Source: Zobellia amurskyensis
GTDB taxonomy: Bacteria > Bacteroidota > Bacteroidia > Flavobacteriales > Flavobacteriaceae
DNA length: 64,000 nt
Direction: 5' to 3'
Assembly (NCBI RefSeq): GCF_009725985.1
Contig: NZ_RCNR01000005.1
Coordinates: 62,001-126,000, forward strand
Part shown: piece after piece, positions 26,147-35,800 of the stretch
How the letters are laid out: each line of letters opens with the position of its first letter
How positions within the stretch are numbered: position 1 is the first letter of the stretch
The notes under the pieces: generated by a model
The model's database searches: none
Seen by the model: the letters and a program-made list of their open reading frames with translations, nothing else
Told to the model about the DNA's origin: nothing
Position numbers and translations under genes: made by a program

Positions 26147-29100
26147 ATGAAAAAAGTACTGTGTTTAATTTGGGTTGGGGCGCTGTCCTTTTTAATAATT
26201 TCCTGCTCAGAAAAAAAGCAAGAAACCCCTACTCTATTTCAAAAATTAAAAACTTCACATACTGGGATTTCTTTTAAAAACTTACTTAAAAACACGCCTG
26301 ATCTCAACATCCTCAATTACCTTTATTATTATAATGGAGCAGGAGTAGCCGCCGCAGATTTCAACAACGATGGATTTACCGATATCTATTTTACAGCCAA
26401 CGAGGGTGTAGACCATTTATACTTGAACAAAGGCAATTTACAATTCACCGAAATAAGTCAAAAAGCAGGTATTATTAATTCAAACGGCTGGACAACAGGC
26501 GTAACTCACGTAGACATAAACAATGATGGCCTTTTAGATATATATATTTGTAAAGTTGGCAATTACAAACACCTTAAGGGAGCCAATTTACTCTATGTAA
26601 ACCAGGGTAATGACAATGATGGCATTCCTATCTTTACAGAAGAAGCTGCAAAGTACGGACTTGATTTTTCAGGGTTTTCAACCCAAGCTGCTTTTTTTGA
26701 TTATGATTTAGATGGCGATTTGGATTTGTTCCTCCTCAACCATTCCGCTTATCCTAACCGCACTTATGGAAAAGGCGCAAAAAGAAATCAGGTTGATGCC
26801 TATTCCGGTGATCGCCTCTACAGAAATGAACATGGAAAATTTGTTGATGTATCTTCTGAAACTAAGATTTTTCAAGGTGAAATTGGCTATGGATTAGGTA
26901 TTGGCGTAAGCGACATTAACAATGACGGTTTCCCTGATATTTATGTAGGTAATGACTTTTTTGAAAATGATTATCTCTACATCAACCAAAAAGATGGCAC
27001 GTTTGAAGAAATTATCTCTAAAAACGATAGAAAACTTGGTCATACCACTCATTTCTCAATGGGCAATGATTTGGCGGACATCAACAATGATGGACTTACA
27101 GATATTGTTTCCTTAGATATGCTACCCGAAAATCTGGAAACTTATAAAACATCTGGCTTAGAATACCCATATCCTACCTATCAAAATTATCTGCGTAACG
27201 GGTACGCACCCCAGTATATGCAGAACACCTTGCATTTAAACTTGGGCAACAATAACTTTAGTGAAATAGCACATCTAGCAGGGGTTTCAGCCACTGAATG
27301 GTCCTGGGGAGCTCTTCTGGCAGACTACGATAATGACGGGCTTAAAGACCTTTTTGTTTCAAACGGCATCAAAGGAGCTACCAATGATATGGATTTTATC
27401 AACTTCATTGCCAATGACAATATTCAACAACGTATTGAAAAAGGCATGACCAAAGAAGACATGACCTTTATTGATGAAATGCCAAAGAAAAAAGTTCCCA
27501 ACTATTTTTTCAAGAACCAGGGTGATTTAACCTTCAAAAATATGTCCGGTGTATGGTCTGACCAACAGGCTAGTTATAGCAACGGTAGTATTTATGCAGA
27601 CCTAGATAATGATGGGGATTTGGATATTGTGGTAAATAATGTTGACCAGGAAGCTTTTGTCCTTGAAAACAGGAGTGTATCAAGCAGTGACAATCACTTT
27701 CTAAAAATAGACTTTGAGGGCCCTGAAAACAATCTTTTTGGAATTGGCGCAAAGGTTATCGCCTACGGCCACAACTCTCCCATAAGTGCAGAAAATTTTG
27801 TGAGCCGCGGTTATTTATCCGCTGTTCCTCCTGAATTGCATTTGGGCGTAGGTAAAGATTCCGTTTTAGATTCAGTAAAGGTTATATGGCCAGGCGGAAA
27901 ACTTCAAACACTGAAAAAGGTTCGTACCAATCAAAAACTAACCTTTAATATCTCTAAGGCAAACGGTAATTTCTATAAAAATTCGGAGAAACTCACCCCA
28001 TCAATACTAAACAACACTCCTGATTTTCTCGGTTTCTATCATAAAGACAGTCCAACTCTTGAATTCAACCGAAGTCCATTGGTCCCTTTTGCCAATACCA
28101 ATGAAGGACCAAGTGTTTCCGTTGCAGATACTAATGCGGACGGATTAGATGATATTTTCATCAGCGGCGCAAAAGGCCAGGCTTCCGCTTTGTTCGTTCA
28201 GCAACCAGATGGAAGTTTTAAATCACAGCAAACCAACCTTTTTAAAGAAGATGCGATTAACGAAGATGTGTCTCAAGTCTTTTTTGACGCCGATGGTGAT
28301 GGCGACCAAGATTTAATTATTGTTAGTGCCGGAAATGAATTTAAAACGGGCAAAACATTACAACCTCGATTTTACCGAAATCAAAATGGGCAGCTCAAAA
28401 AAGAAGACGAGCAGTTTGCCGGACTCTCTCTTAATGCATCAAAAATAAGCGCTGTAGATTTTGACAATGACGGTGATAAAGATGTTGTGATTACTGCTGA
28501 CCAGATTCCACATGAATTTGGTATCCCCCCTTTGCAATATATCTTTAAAAATGACGGCTCCGGAAGCTTCACAGACGTATCGGAAACTTTTGGAAAAGCA
28601 TTTCAAAAAATAGGCAATGTTAAAGATTTTGTGTGGAAGGATTTGAACGGAAATGGCTTTCAGGACTTAATTGTAGTGGGGCATTGGATGCGCATTACGC
28701 TATTTTATAACGATGGAAAATCATTACAGCTTCAAGACAATTCTACTTTAAAAAATACTAATGGTTGGTGGAACACCATTGTGGCCGATGATTTTGACAA
28801 TGATGGTGATATTGACTTTATTGCTGGAAACTGGGGCCTCAACAGCAAATTCAAAGCCTCTAAATCAGAACCTATTACACTTTACAGTGCAGATTTTGAC
28901 CAAAACGGACTTACAGATCCAATAGTAACCCATTTTCACCAATCTAAAGAAACACCGTTTGCATCAAAAGACGAATTAGCTAAACAACTACCCTATTTAA
29001 ACAAAGAATTTTTATCGTACAAAGACTTTGCCCAAGCCTCCATATCAGACCTCTTCTCAAAAGAGAAATTGACAAAATCCAATCAAAAAAAGGTCTATGA

Positions 29101-29470
29101 ATTGCAAAGTTTATTTTACGAAAACGATGGAGTTGGAAATTTTAATATAAAACAGCTCCCAACTATTGCACAAGCATCTACAATTCATGATATTGCAGTA
29201 GATGACTTTGATAATGACGGGTTTAAAGACCTTTTAATTGTAGGTAACTCAACCGAAATTAGCACGCAATTAGGTAGAATGGATGCTTCGCACGGCATTA
29301 TTTTACGCAACAACCAAAAAGGAAGTTTTGAGTGGTTAAGCAACCAAAGATTCAATATTGAGGGGCCGGCAAGAAGCATTGCCAAAATCAAAGTAAAAAA
29401 CAACCAATTCTATGTCATTGGCATGAACAATGACGTTCCTATTTTCTTATCAAAAAAAAGCAGCAAATAG
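26147..29470 (+). CDS. FG-GAP/VCBS repeat lipoprotein with ASPIC/UnbV domain, paralogue 1
   Basis: An 1107-residue surface or periplasmic lipoprotein (signal MKKVLCLIWVGALSFLIISC). I start at this ATG because it opens a textbook lipoprotein signal; the frame runs back to a TTG at 26063. The body has many calcium-binding propeller motifs such as DFNNDGFTDIY, DINNDGLLDIY and DYDLDGDLDLF. A mid-protein ASPIC/UnbV domain (SRGYLSAVPPELHLGVGK, VIWPGG) and a second FG-GAP series follow (DADGDGDQDLI, DFDNDGDIDFI). Such CRTAC1-like proteins probably mediate adhesion or ligand binding. First of three tandem paralogues. Confidence 0.85.
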   Translation: MKKVLCLIWVGALSFLIISCSEKKQETPTLFQKLKTSHTGISFKNLLKNTPDLNILNYLYYYNGAGVAAADFNNDGFTDIYFTANEGVDHLYLNKGNLQFTEISQKAGIINSNGWTTGVTHVDINNDGLLDIYICKVGNYKHLKGANLLYVNQGNDNDGIPIFTEEAAKYGLDFSGFSTQAAFFDYDLDGDLDLFLLNHSAYPNRTYGKGAKRNQVDAYSGDRLYRNEHGKFVDVSSETKIFQGEIGYGLGIGVSDINNDGFPDIYVGNDFFENDYLYINQKDGTFEEIISKNDRKLGHTTHFSMGNDLADINNDGLTDIVSLDMLPENLETYKTSGLEYPYPTYQNYLRNGYAPQYMQNTLHLNLGNNNFSEIAHLAGVSATEWSWGALLADYDNDGLKDLFVSNGIKGATNDMDFINFIANDNIQQRIEKGMTKEDMTFIDEMPKKKVPNYFFKNQGDLTFKNMSGVWSDQQASYSNGSIYADLDNDGDLDIVVNNVDQEAFVLENRSVSSSDNHFLKIDFEGPENNLFGIGAKVIAYGHNSPISAENFVSRGYLSAVPPELHLGVGKDSVLDSVKVIWPGGKLQTLKKVRTNQKLTFNISKANGNFYKNSEKLTPSILNNTPDFLGFYHKDSPTLEFNRSPLVPFANTNEGPSVSVADTNADGLDDIFISGAKGQASALFVQQPDGSFKSQQTNLFKEDAINEDVSQVFFDADGDGDQDLIIVSAGNEFKTGKTLQPRFYRNQNGQLKKEDEQFAGLSLNASKISAVDFDNDGDKDVVITADQIPHEFGIPPLQYIFKNDGSGSFTDVSETFGKAFQKIGNVKDFVWKDLNGNGFQDLIVVGHWMRITLFYNDGKSLQLQDNSTLKNTNGWWNTIVADDFDNDGDIDFIAGNWGLNSKFKASKSEPITLYSADFDQNGLTDPIVTHFHQSKETPFASKDELAKQLPYLNKEFLSYKDFAQASISDLFSKEKLTKSNQKKVYELQSLFYENDGVGNFNIKQLPTIAQASTIHDIAVDDFDNDGFKDLLIVGNSTEISTQLGRMDASHGIILRNNQKGSFEWLSNQRFNIEGPARSIAKIKVKNNQFYVIGMNNDVPIFLSKKSSK

Positions 29471-29471
29471 T

Positions 29472-32400
29472 ATGCAATTAATAGCCAAAAAAGTTTTCAA
29501 CGGTCCACTTTGGGCATTTACGCTAATGATGGTTCTTATGGCTTCATGCAACCCAGAAACTAAGGAAGAGTCTTCTGAAACACTAAAAAAAGAGACCCTT
29601 TTTAGCATGCTTCCTACAGAGGAAACCGGCATCGATTTTATTAACTCAGTAAAGAATCAAAAGAATTTCAACATATTTAAATACCGTAATTTCTACAACG
29701 GGGGTGGCGTAGCTATCGGAGACATCAATAATGATGGGCTGGCAGACATTTACCTTTCCGCCAATATGGGACCTAATAAACTTTATCTGAACAAAGGCGA
29801 TTTTAAGTTTGAGGATATTTCTATAAAAGCCGGTGTTACAGGCAACAAACCCTGGTCTACGGGAGTTGTTATGGCAGATATTAATGCAGACGGCTTACTG
29901 GACATTTACGTAAGTAACGCTGGAAACATGGAAGGCAACAACCATGATAATGATCTTTATATCAATAATGGAGACCTCACTTTTACGGAAAAAGCAAAAG
30001 AATTCAATCTTGCGGAAACCGGTTTCTCCACACACGCTTCTTTTTTTGATTATGACAAAGACGGAGACCTAGATGCCTACATCTTAAACAATAGCAACAT
30101 ACCCGTTAGCAGTTTGGGCTACGCAGAACAACGCAGCGTTCGGGCACAAGACTGGGAGGGCGTTCCTCATATTTTTAGGGGTGTTGGCGACATGCTTTTA
30201 CGAAACGACAACGGAAAATTTACGGATGTAAGTGAAGATGCGGGCATTTATGGTAGCTTAATTGGATTTGGCCTTGGCGTTATGGTAAGCGATATTAACG
30301 GAGACCTTTGGCCGGACATCTATGTTTCTAACGATTTTTATGAGCGCGATTACCTTTACATCAATCAAAAGGATGGCACTTTTAAAGAAGAAATAAAAGA
30401 GTGGACCTCTCACCTATCGCTGTCGGCAATGGGCATAGACATGGCCGATATTAACAATGATGGTCATGCGGATATTTTTATTACAGATATGCTTCCAGAA
30501 GGCGACCAACGTGTTAAGTCGGTTATGGAGTTTGAAGGCTACAACATCTTTAAACTAAAGCAGAGCAAAGATTTTTATCAGCAATACATTCAAAACACAT
30601 TACAACTTAACAATGGTAACGGTTCATTTTCGGAAGTAGCCTATCATAGCGGCGTAGCAAAAACAGATTGGAGCTGGGCCGGATTATTATTTGATATGGA
30701 CAATGATGGTCTGCGCGATATATTTATCACCAATGGCGTAAACCATGACCTTACCGATCTTGACTTTGTAGATTTCTTTGCCAACGAAATCATTCAAAAA
30801 ATGGCCTTAACGGGAAAGAAAGAATCTATAGATTCCATTATAAACAAAATGCCGGTTGCCCCACAGCCCAACTATGCTTACCGTAACAAAGGAGATATCA
30901 CTTTTGATAATGCGGCAGTAGATTGGGGTTTTGAAATACCCAGCTTATCCAACGGTGCGGCATATGGAGATTTAGATAACGACGGTGACCTTGACTTGGT
31001 CGTGAACAATGTAAACATGCAATCGTTCGTCTATAAAAACAATACTAGTGAAACCACGGATAACCATTATATTAAGCTAAAGTTTGAGGGCCAAGGTCAG
31101 AATCCCTTTGCAGTAGGTGCCAGTATCAAAATGTACTACAAAGACCAAATTGTCTTTCAGGAATTGATTCCCTCACGTGGCTTTCAATCTTCAGTAGATT
31201 ATGTAATGGATATTGGTCTTGGCGAGACCAGTACGGTAGATTCCCTTCGTGTTATTTGGCCCGATGATTATACGCAGAAGTTAGAAAACATTACCGCCGA
31301 TCAACTTTTAACATTAAAACGATCGGACGCCACGGAAAAATATGTTCCGCAAAAACCATCGAACAAAAAAACACTTCTCACCGAAATAAACGAGCCAAGG
31401 TTAGAAGCACACAAAGAAGATACGTATCAAGATTTTGATTACGAGGGGCTTATTTCTAAACTTATATCTCAAGAAGGCCCTGCATTAGCAATAGGCGATG
31501 TAAATAACGATGGCAACGAAGATATCTTTATAGGAGGAGCGGAAGGTCAGTCCGGCACAGTGTATATGCATTCCGGAAACGGGAAGCTCTCAAAAAAAAC
31601 ACTGACATTAGATATTGATTTTGAAGATACTGCCGCTGCATTTTTTGATGCCGATGGTGATGGCGACCAAGACCTGGTCGTAGGAACGGGTGGTAATCGT
31701 ATTAATAAGGAAAACTCATATAAACCCAGATTATACCTTAATGACGGAAGAGGAAATTTCAGCAAAAGTACGGAAGACCTACCTTCGGCCTTTAAAAATA
31801 TTTCGGTCATTTCACCTCAAGATTTTGATAATGATGGAGATATTGACCTTTTTGTTGGCTCCAGAAGTGTGGTGGGCACTTATGGTGTAGACCCAGACCA
31901 TCTGTTTTTAGAGAACCAAGGTGAAGGAAAATTTATTGACGCCACCGAAAGGCTAGCATACGACCTTAAAGATGCCGGCATGATTACGGATGCCGTATGG
32001 GCAGATATAGATGGCGACGACAAGAAAGATTTACTAACCGTATCCGAATGGGGCCGACCTAACATTTATAAAAACTCCGGCAGAAGTCTTAGTCGGCTTT
32101 CTACATCGCTTGACAGCTTGTACGGTTGGTGGAACACCGTAGAAGCCGTAGATCTTGACAACGATGGCGACATGGATTTAGTGTTGGGCAACCAAGGCAC
32201 CAACGTTCCCTATGAAGCCGATAAAGAGCACCCCATGAAACTATGGATTAACGACTATGACAACAACGGTACGCTAGAACAGATTACTACTCGCGGTTTT
32301 GACGGAAAGGATTATCCTATCCACCAGAAAAAAGAACTGACCGGGCAAATCGTGTCCTTAAAAAAGCAAAGTTTAAAAGCTTCCGAATACGCCAAGAAAA

Positions 32401-32831
32401 CCATAGGGGAACTTTTTCCGAAAGAAATTTTTGACCGAAGTATCGTTAAACAAGCTAACACTATGGAATCCGTAATTGCCATTAACGAAGGCGGTGGTAA
32501 ATTCACTATTAAAAAATTACCATCGCGTGTTCAACTATCTTGTGTTTGTGGTATTACTTGTACCGATATTGATAAAGACGGAAATTTAGACCTTATCATG
32601 GCCGGGAACAACTTTGAGTTCAAGCCACAATACTCCCGTTTGGATGCCAGCTACGGCAATGTGCTTTTAGGCGATGGAAACCTGAACTTTAAATGGCAGG
32701 ATTATAACACCAGCGGTTTTTTCATTAAGGACGAGGTAAAACATCTGAAACAGTTTAAAGACAAAAGCGGAAAAATCTTTCTTATTGCTGCCATAAACAA
32801 TAGTACGCCCAAAATTTATGCATTAGACTAG
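29472..32831 (+). CDS. FG-GAP/VCBS repeat lipoprotein with ASPIC/UnbV domain, paralogue 2
   Basis: An 1119-residue paralogue of the preceding gene, beginning one base after its stop. The start is the ATG at 29472, giving a lipoprotein signal that ends LMASC; the frame also extends back into the first gene to 29430. The order of parts is the same: FG-GAP repeats (DINNDGLADIY, DYDKDGDLDAY, DLDNDGDLDLV), the ASPIC/UnbV segment (PSRGFQSSVDYVMDIGLGE, VIWPDD), then more repeats (DADGDGDQDLV, DLDNDGDMDLV) and a C-terminal INNSTPKIYALD. Divergence from its neighbours rules out a very recent duplication. Confidence 0.85.
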   Translation: MQLIAKKVFNGPLWAFTLMMVLMASCNPETKEESSETLKKETLFSMLPTEETGIDFINSVKNQKNFNIFKYRNFYNGGGVAIGDINNDGLADIYLSANMGPNKLYLNKGDFKFEDISIKAGVTGNKPWSTGVVMADINADGLLDIYVSNAGNMEGNNHDNDLYINNGDLTFTEKAKEFNLAETGFSTHASFFDYDKDGDLDAYILNNSNIPVSSLGYAEQRSVRAQDWEGVPHIFRGVGDMLLRNDNGKFTDVSEDAGIYGSLIGFGLGVMVSDINGDLWPDIYVSNDFYERDYLYINQKDGTFKEEIKEWTSHLSLSAMGIDMADINNDGHADIFITDMLPEGDQRVKSVMEFEGYNIFKLKQSKDFYQQYIQNTLQLNNGNGSFSEVAYHSGVAKTDWSWAGLLFDMDNDGLRDIFITNGVNHDLTDLDFVDFFANEIIQKMALTGKKESIDSIINKMPVAPQPNYAYRNKGDITFDNAAVDWGFEIPSLSNGAAYGDLDNDGDLDLVVNNVNMQSFVYKNNTSETTDNHYIKLKFEGQGQNPFAVGASIKMYYKDQIVFQELIPSRGFQSSVDYVMDIGLGETSTVDSLRVIWPDDYTQKLENITADQLLTLKRSDATEKYVPQKPSNKKTLLTEINEPRLEAHKEDTYQDFDYEGLISKLISQEGPALAIGDVNNDGNEDIFIGGAEGQSGTVYMHSGNGKLSKKTLTLDIDFEDTAAAFFDADGDGDQDLVVGTGGNRINKENSYKPRLYLNDGRGNFSKSTEDLPSAFKNISVISPQDFDNDGDIDLFVGSRSVVGTYGVDPDHLFLENQGEGKFIDATERLAYDLKDAGMITDAVWADIDGDDKKDLLTVSEWGRPNIYKNSGRSLSRLSTSLDSLYGWWNTVEAVDLDNDGDMDLVLGNQGTNVPYEADKEHPMKLWINDYDNNGTLEQITTRGFDGKDYPIHQKKELTGQIVSLKKQSLKASEYAKKTIGELFPKEIFDRSIVKQANTMESVIAINEGGGKFTIKKLPSRVQLSCVCGITCTDIDKDGNLDLIMAGNNFEFKPQYSRLDASYGNVLLGDGNLNFKWQDYNTSGFFIKDEVKHLKQFKDKSGKIFLIAAINNSTPKIYALD

Positions 32832-35800
32832 ATGTCGTTATCAAAACTACAATTTCAAAGAAAAAATCTACTACCCGTGCATTTTAAATATACCCATATA
32901 AGTCTTTGCCTTGCCCTCATAATCTTTACTGCTTGCGGCAAGAAACAAGACTTTTTGTTTAGCAACCCTTCTGCCGCGGAAACAGGTATTACATTCAAAA
33001 ATACCCTAACAGAAACGGACGATTTAAATATATTAGACTATCTATATTTTTACAACGGAGGTGGCGTTGCCATTGGTGATATAGATAATGATGGCCTTCC
33101 TGATATTTTCTTTTCAGGGAACCAGGTTAAAAACAAGCTCTATCGCAATAAAGGTAACCTACAATTTGAGGACATCAGTAAAACAGCGGGTATTGAAGGT
33201 AATAGCACTTGGAACACCGGCTCCGTAATGGGCGATGTAAACGGTGATGGCCTTTTAGACATTTACGTATGCGCCGTGGTAGGCATTAACGGATTTAATG
33301 GATATAACGAACTGTTTCTAAACAATGGTGATGGCACCTTTACCGAAAGTGCCGCTAAATACGGCCTTGATTTTGACTCCTATAGTTCCAATGCCGCTTT
33401 TCTTGATTTTGATTTGGATGGTGATTTGGATATTTATCTCTTAAACCATGCCGTACACACCCAAGAATCTTTTGGCAAAGCCGATTTAAGACTGAAACGA
33501 AACTTTCAAACAGGAGACAAACTACTCCGTAATGATGGAGACAAATTTATCGATGTAAGTGAGACCGCTGGAATTTATGGTGGGGTAAACGGCTACGGAT
33601 TAGGATTGGCCGTTTCTGATTTTAACCAAGATGGTTACCCAGATATCTATGTAGGCAATGATTTTCATGAGGACGATTACTATTACTTAAACAATGGAGA
33701 CGGGACCTTCACGGAGAGTTCAAAACAATTTTTTGGGCATACCTCTCGGTTTTCAATGGGTAATGATGTGGCCGATATTAATCATGATGGTTGGCCCGAT
33801 TTAATTTCCCTGGACATGCTCCCTCAGAATGAAAAGGTTTTAAAATCCTCTGAAGGCGATGATAATGTACAGACTCAAAAGTTACGTACGGAACGTTATG
33901 GGTATGGGTACCAGTTCACCCGAAACATGCTGAATGTTAATCAGCAAAACAGCACTTTTCTAGAAACGGCACTCATGAGCGGTGTAGCTGCTACAGATTG
34001 GAGCTGGAGCGCTTTGTTTGGAGATTATGATCAAGATGGTGAGCAAGACCTATTTATATCCAACGGCATCCCCAAAAGACCTAACGATCTTGATTTTATC
34101 AATTTTGTAAGTAGCGAGCAGATTCAAAACAAAATGAACAACACCAAGCTTATGGACCAACAAGCTTTGGACAAAATGCCGAGCGGAAAAATCCACAACT
34201 TTGTATTTAAAGGTTCGCATAACTTAACTTTCAAAGATGAATCAGGGCAATGGATACTTAAAGACACCTTGGTTTCAGGAGCTACAGCCATGGGAGATCT
34301 TGACAATGATGGCGATTTGGATTTGGTGACCAATAACCTAAACGGAACGGCTACTCTGTATATTAACAAAACGGACAGTAAATCAAATTACCTGAAATTA
34401 AAATTTAAAAACATAGGAAAAAATACTTTTGGCCTAGGAACCAAAGTTTTCTCATATACCCAAGGCAAGTTGCAGTATAAGGAGCTCTATACTGTTAGAG
34501 GGTTTCAGGCTTCGTCCGAACCCATGGTTCATTTTGGATACGGAACTACAGAAAAAGTAGACTCTATTCAAGTAGTCTGGCCCAATGGCAGTTACCAAAC
34601 ACTAAAGGATATTGCTACCAATCAGACCATGATTGTGGAACCGGAAAACACAGTCAAGTTCAACTTTGCCAGCTTACTACCTGATGAAAAAATAATTTTT
34701 GAAAAAGAGGAGAACAACCTGGGTATTACTTTTAATCATATTGAGGACAATTACACGGATTTCAATCGTCAAAAATTGATTCCCTATCAGGTTTCGGACC
34801 GTGGTCCCGCAACTGCAATCGGCGATTTAAATGGCGATGGGAAGAACGATATTTTCTTTGGAGGTTCAAAATACATTCCTTCGCAAATCTATATTCAAAA
34901 CGATACAGCATTTGCACCGTTTCATGTGGCACAAATAGCTAAAGATTCTATTAAGGAAGATGTAACCGCTGTAATTGCAGATTTTAATTCGGACGAAAAG
35001 AATGATTTGATTATTGGTACAGGTGGCGCTGATTTTTATAATAAAATGGAACCTTTGCTTGATTCTTACTATACTCAGAATGACTCGGCTTTTATTCCCG
35101 CGCCGTTACCCGAGAATTTTCAGAATACCTCCATTCTAGCCCCCTATGATTTTGATAGCGATGGAGACCTTGATTTGTTCGTTGGAAGCCAAGCCATTTC
35201 AAACGACTTTGGAAAGACACCACAATCAGTTTTACTAACGAACGACAACGGTATTTTCTCTAATAAAAATGAAGAAGCGCTTACCAATTTAGGTATGGTT
35301 ACCGATGCCATTTGGAGCGATTTTAATTCAGATGGCACAAAAGACCTCATCGTTATTGGAGAATGGATATCGCCTACTTTTTTCAAGAATATTAACGGCC
35401 AACTAAATAAGGTTGATGTTATTCAAAAAAACTTAAACGGACTCTGGCAGACCATTGTTCCTTTTGACATTGATAACGATGGTGATACGGATTATTTACT
35501 GGGAAACTGGGGAAGTAACACTAAGTTTAAAGCTTCGGCAGAACACCCTATGAAAATGTATTATGGTGATTTTGACAAGAACAAACAAACCGAAACCATA
35601 ACAACGATTGAAAAAGGAGGCAAATACTATCCCATAGAGAGCTTAGATGGTCTTTCGTCTCAGCTAGTTTCCCTTAAAAAGAAATTCAACACTTACAACT
35701 CCTTTGCTGGCTCTACAATTGAGGACATTCTAGACAAAGAGATTTTAGAAGAAGCCAACATACTGGAAATTCATGAATTACGCTCAGGCTATTTAAAGAA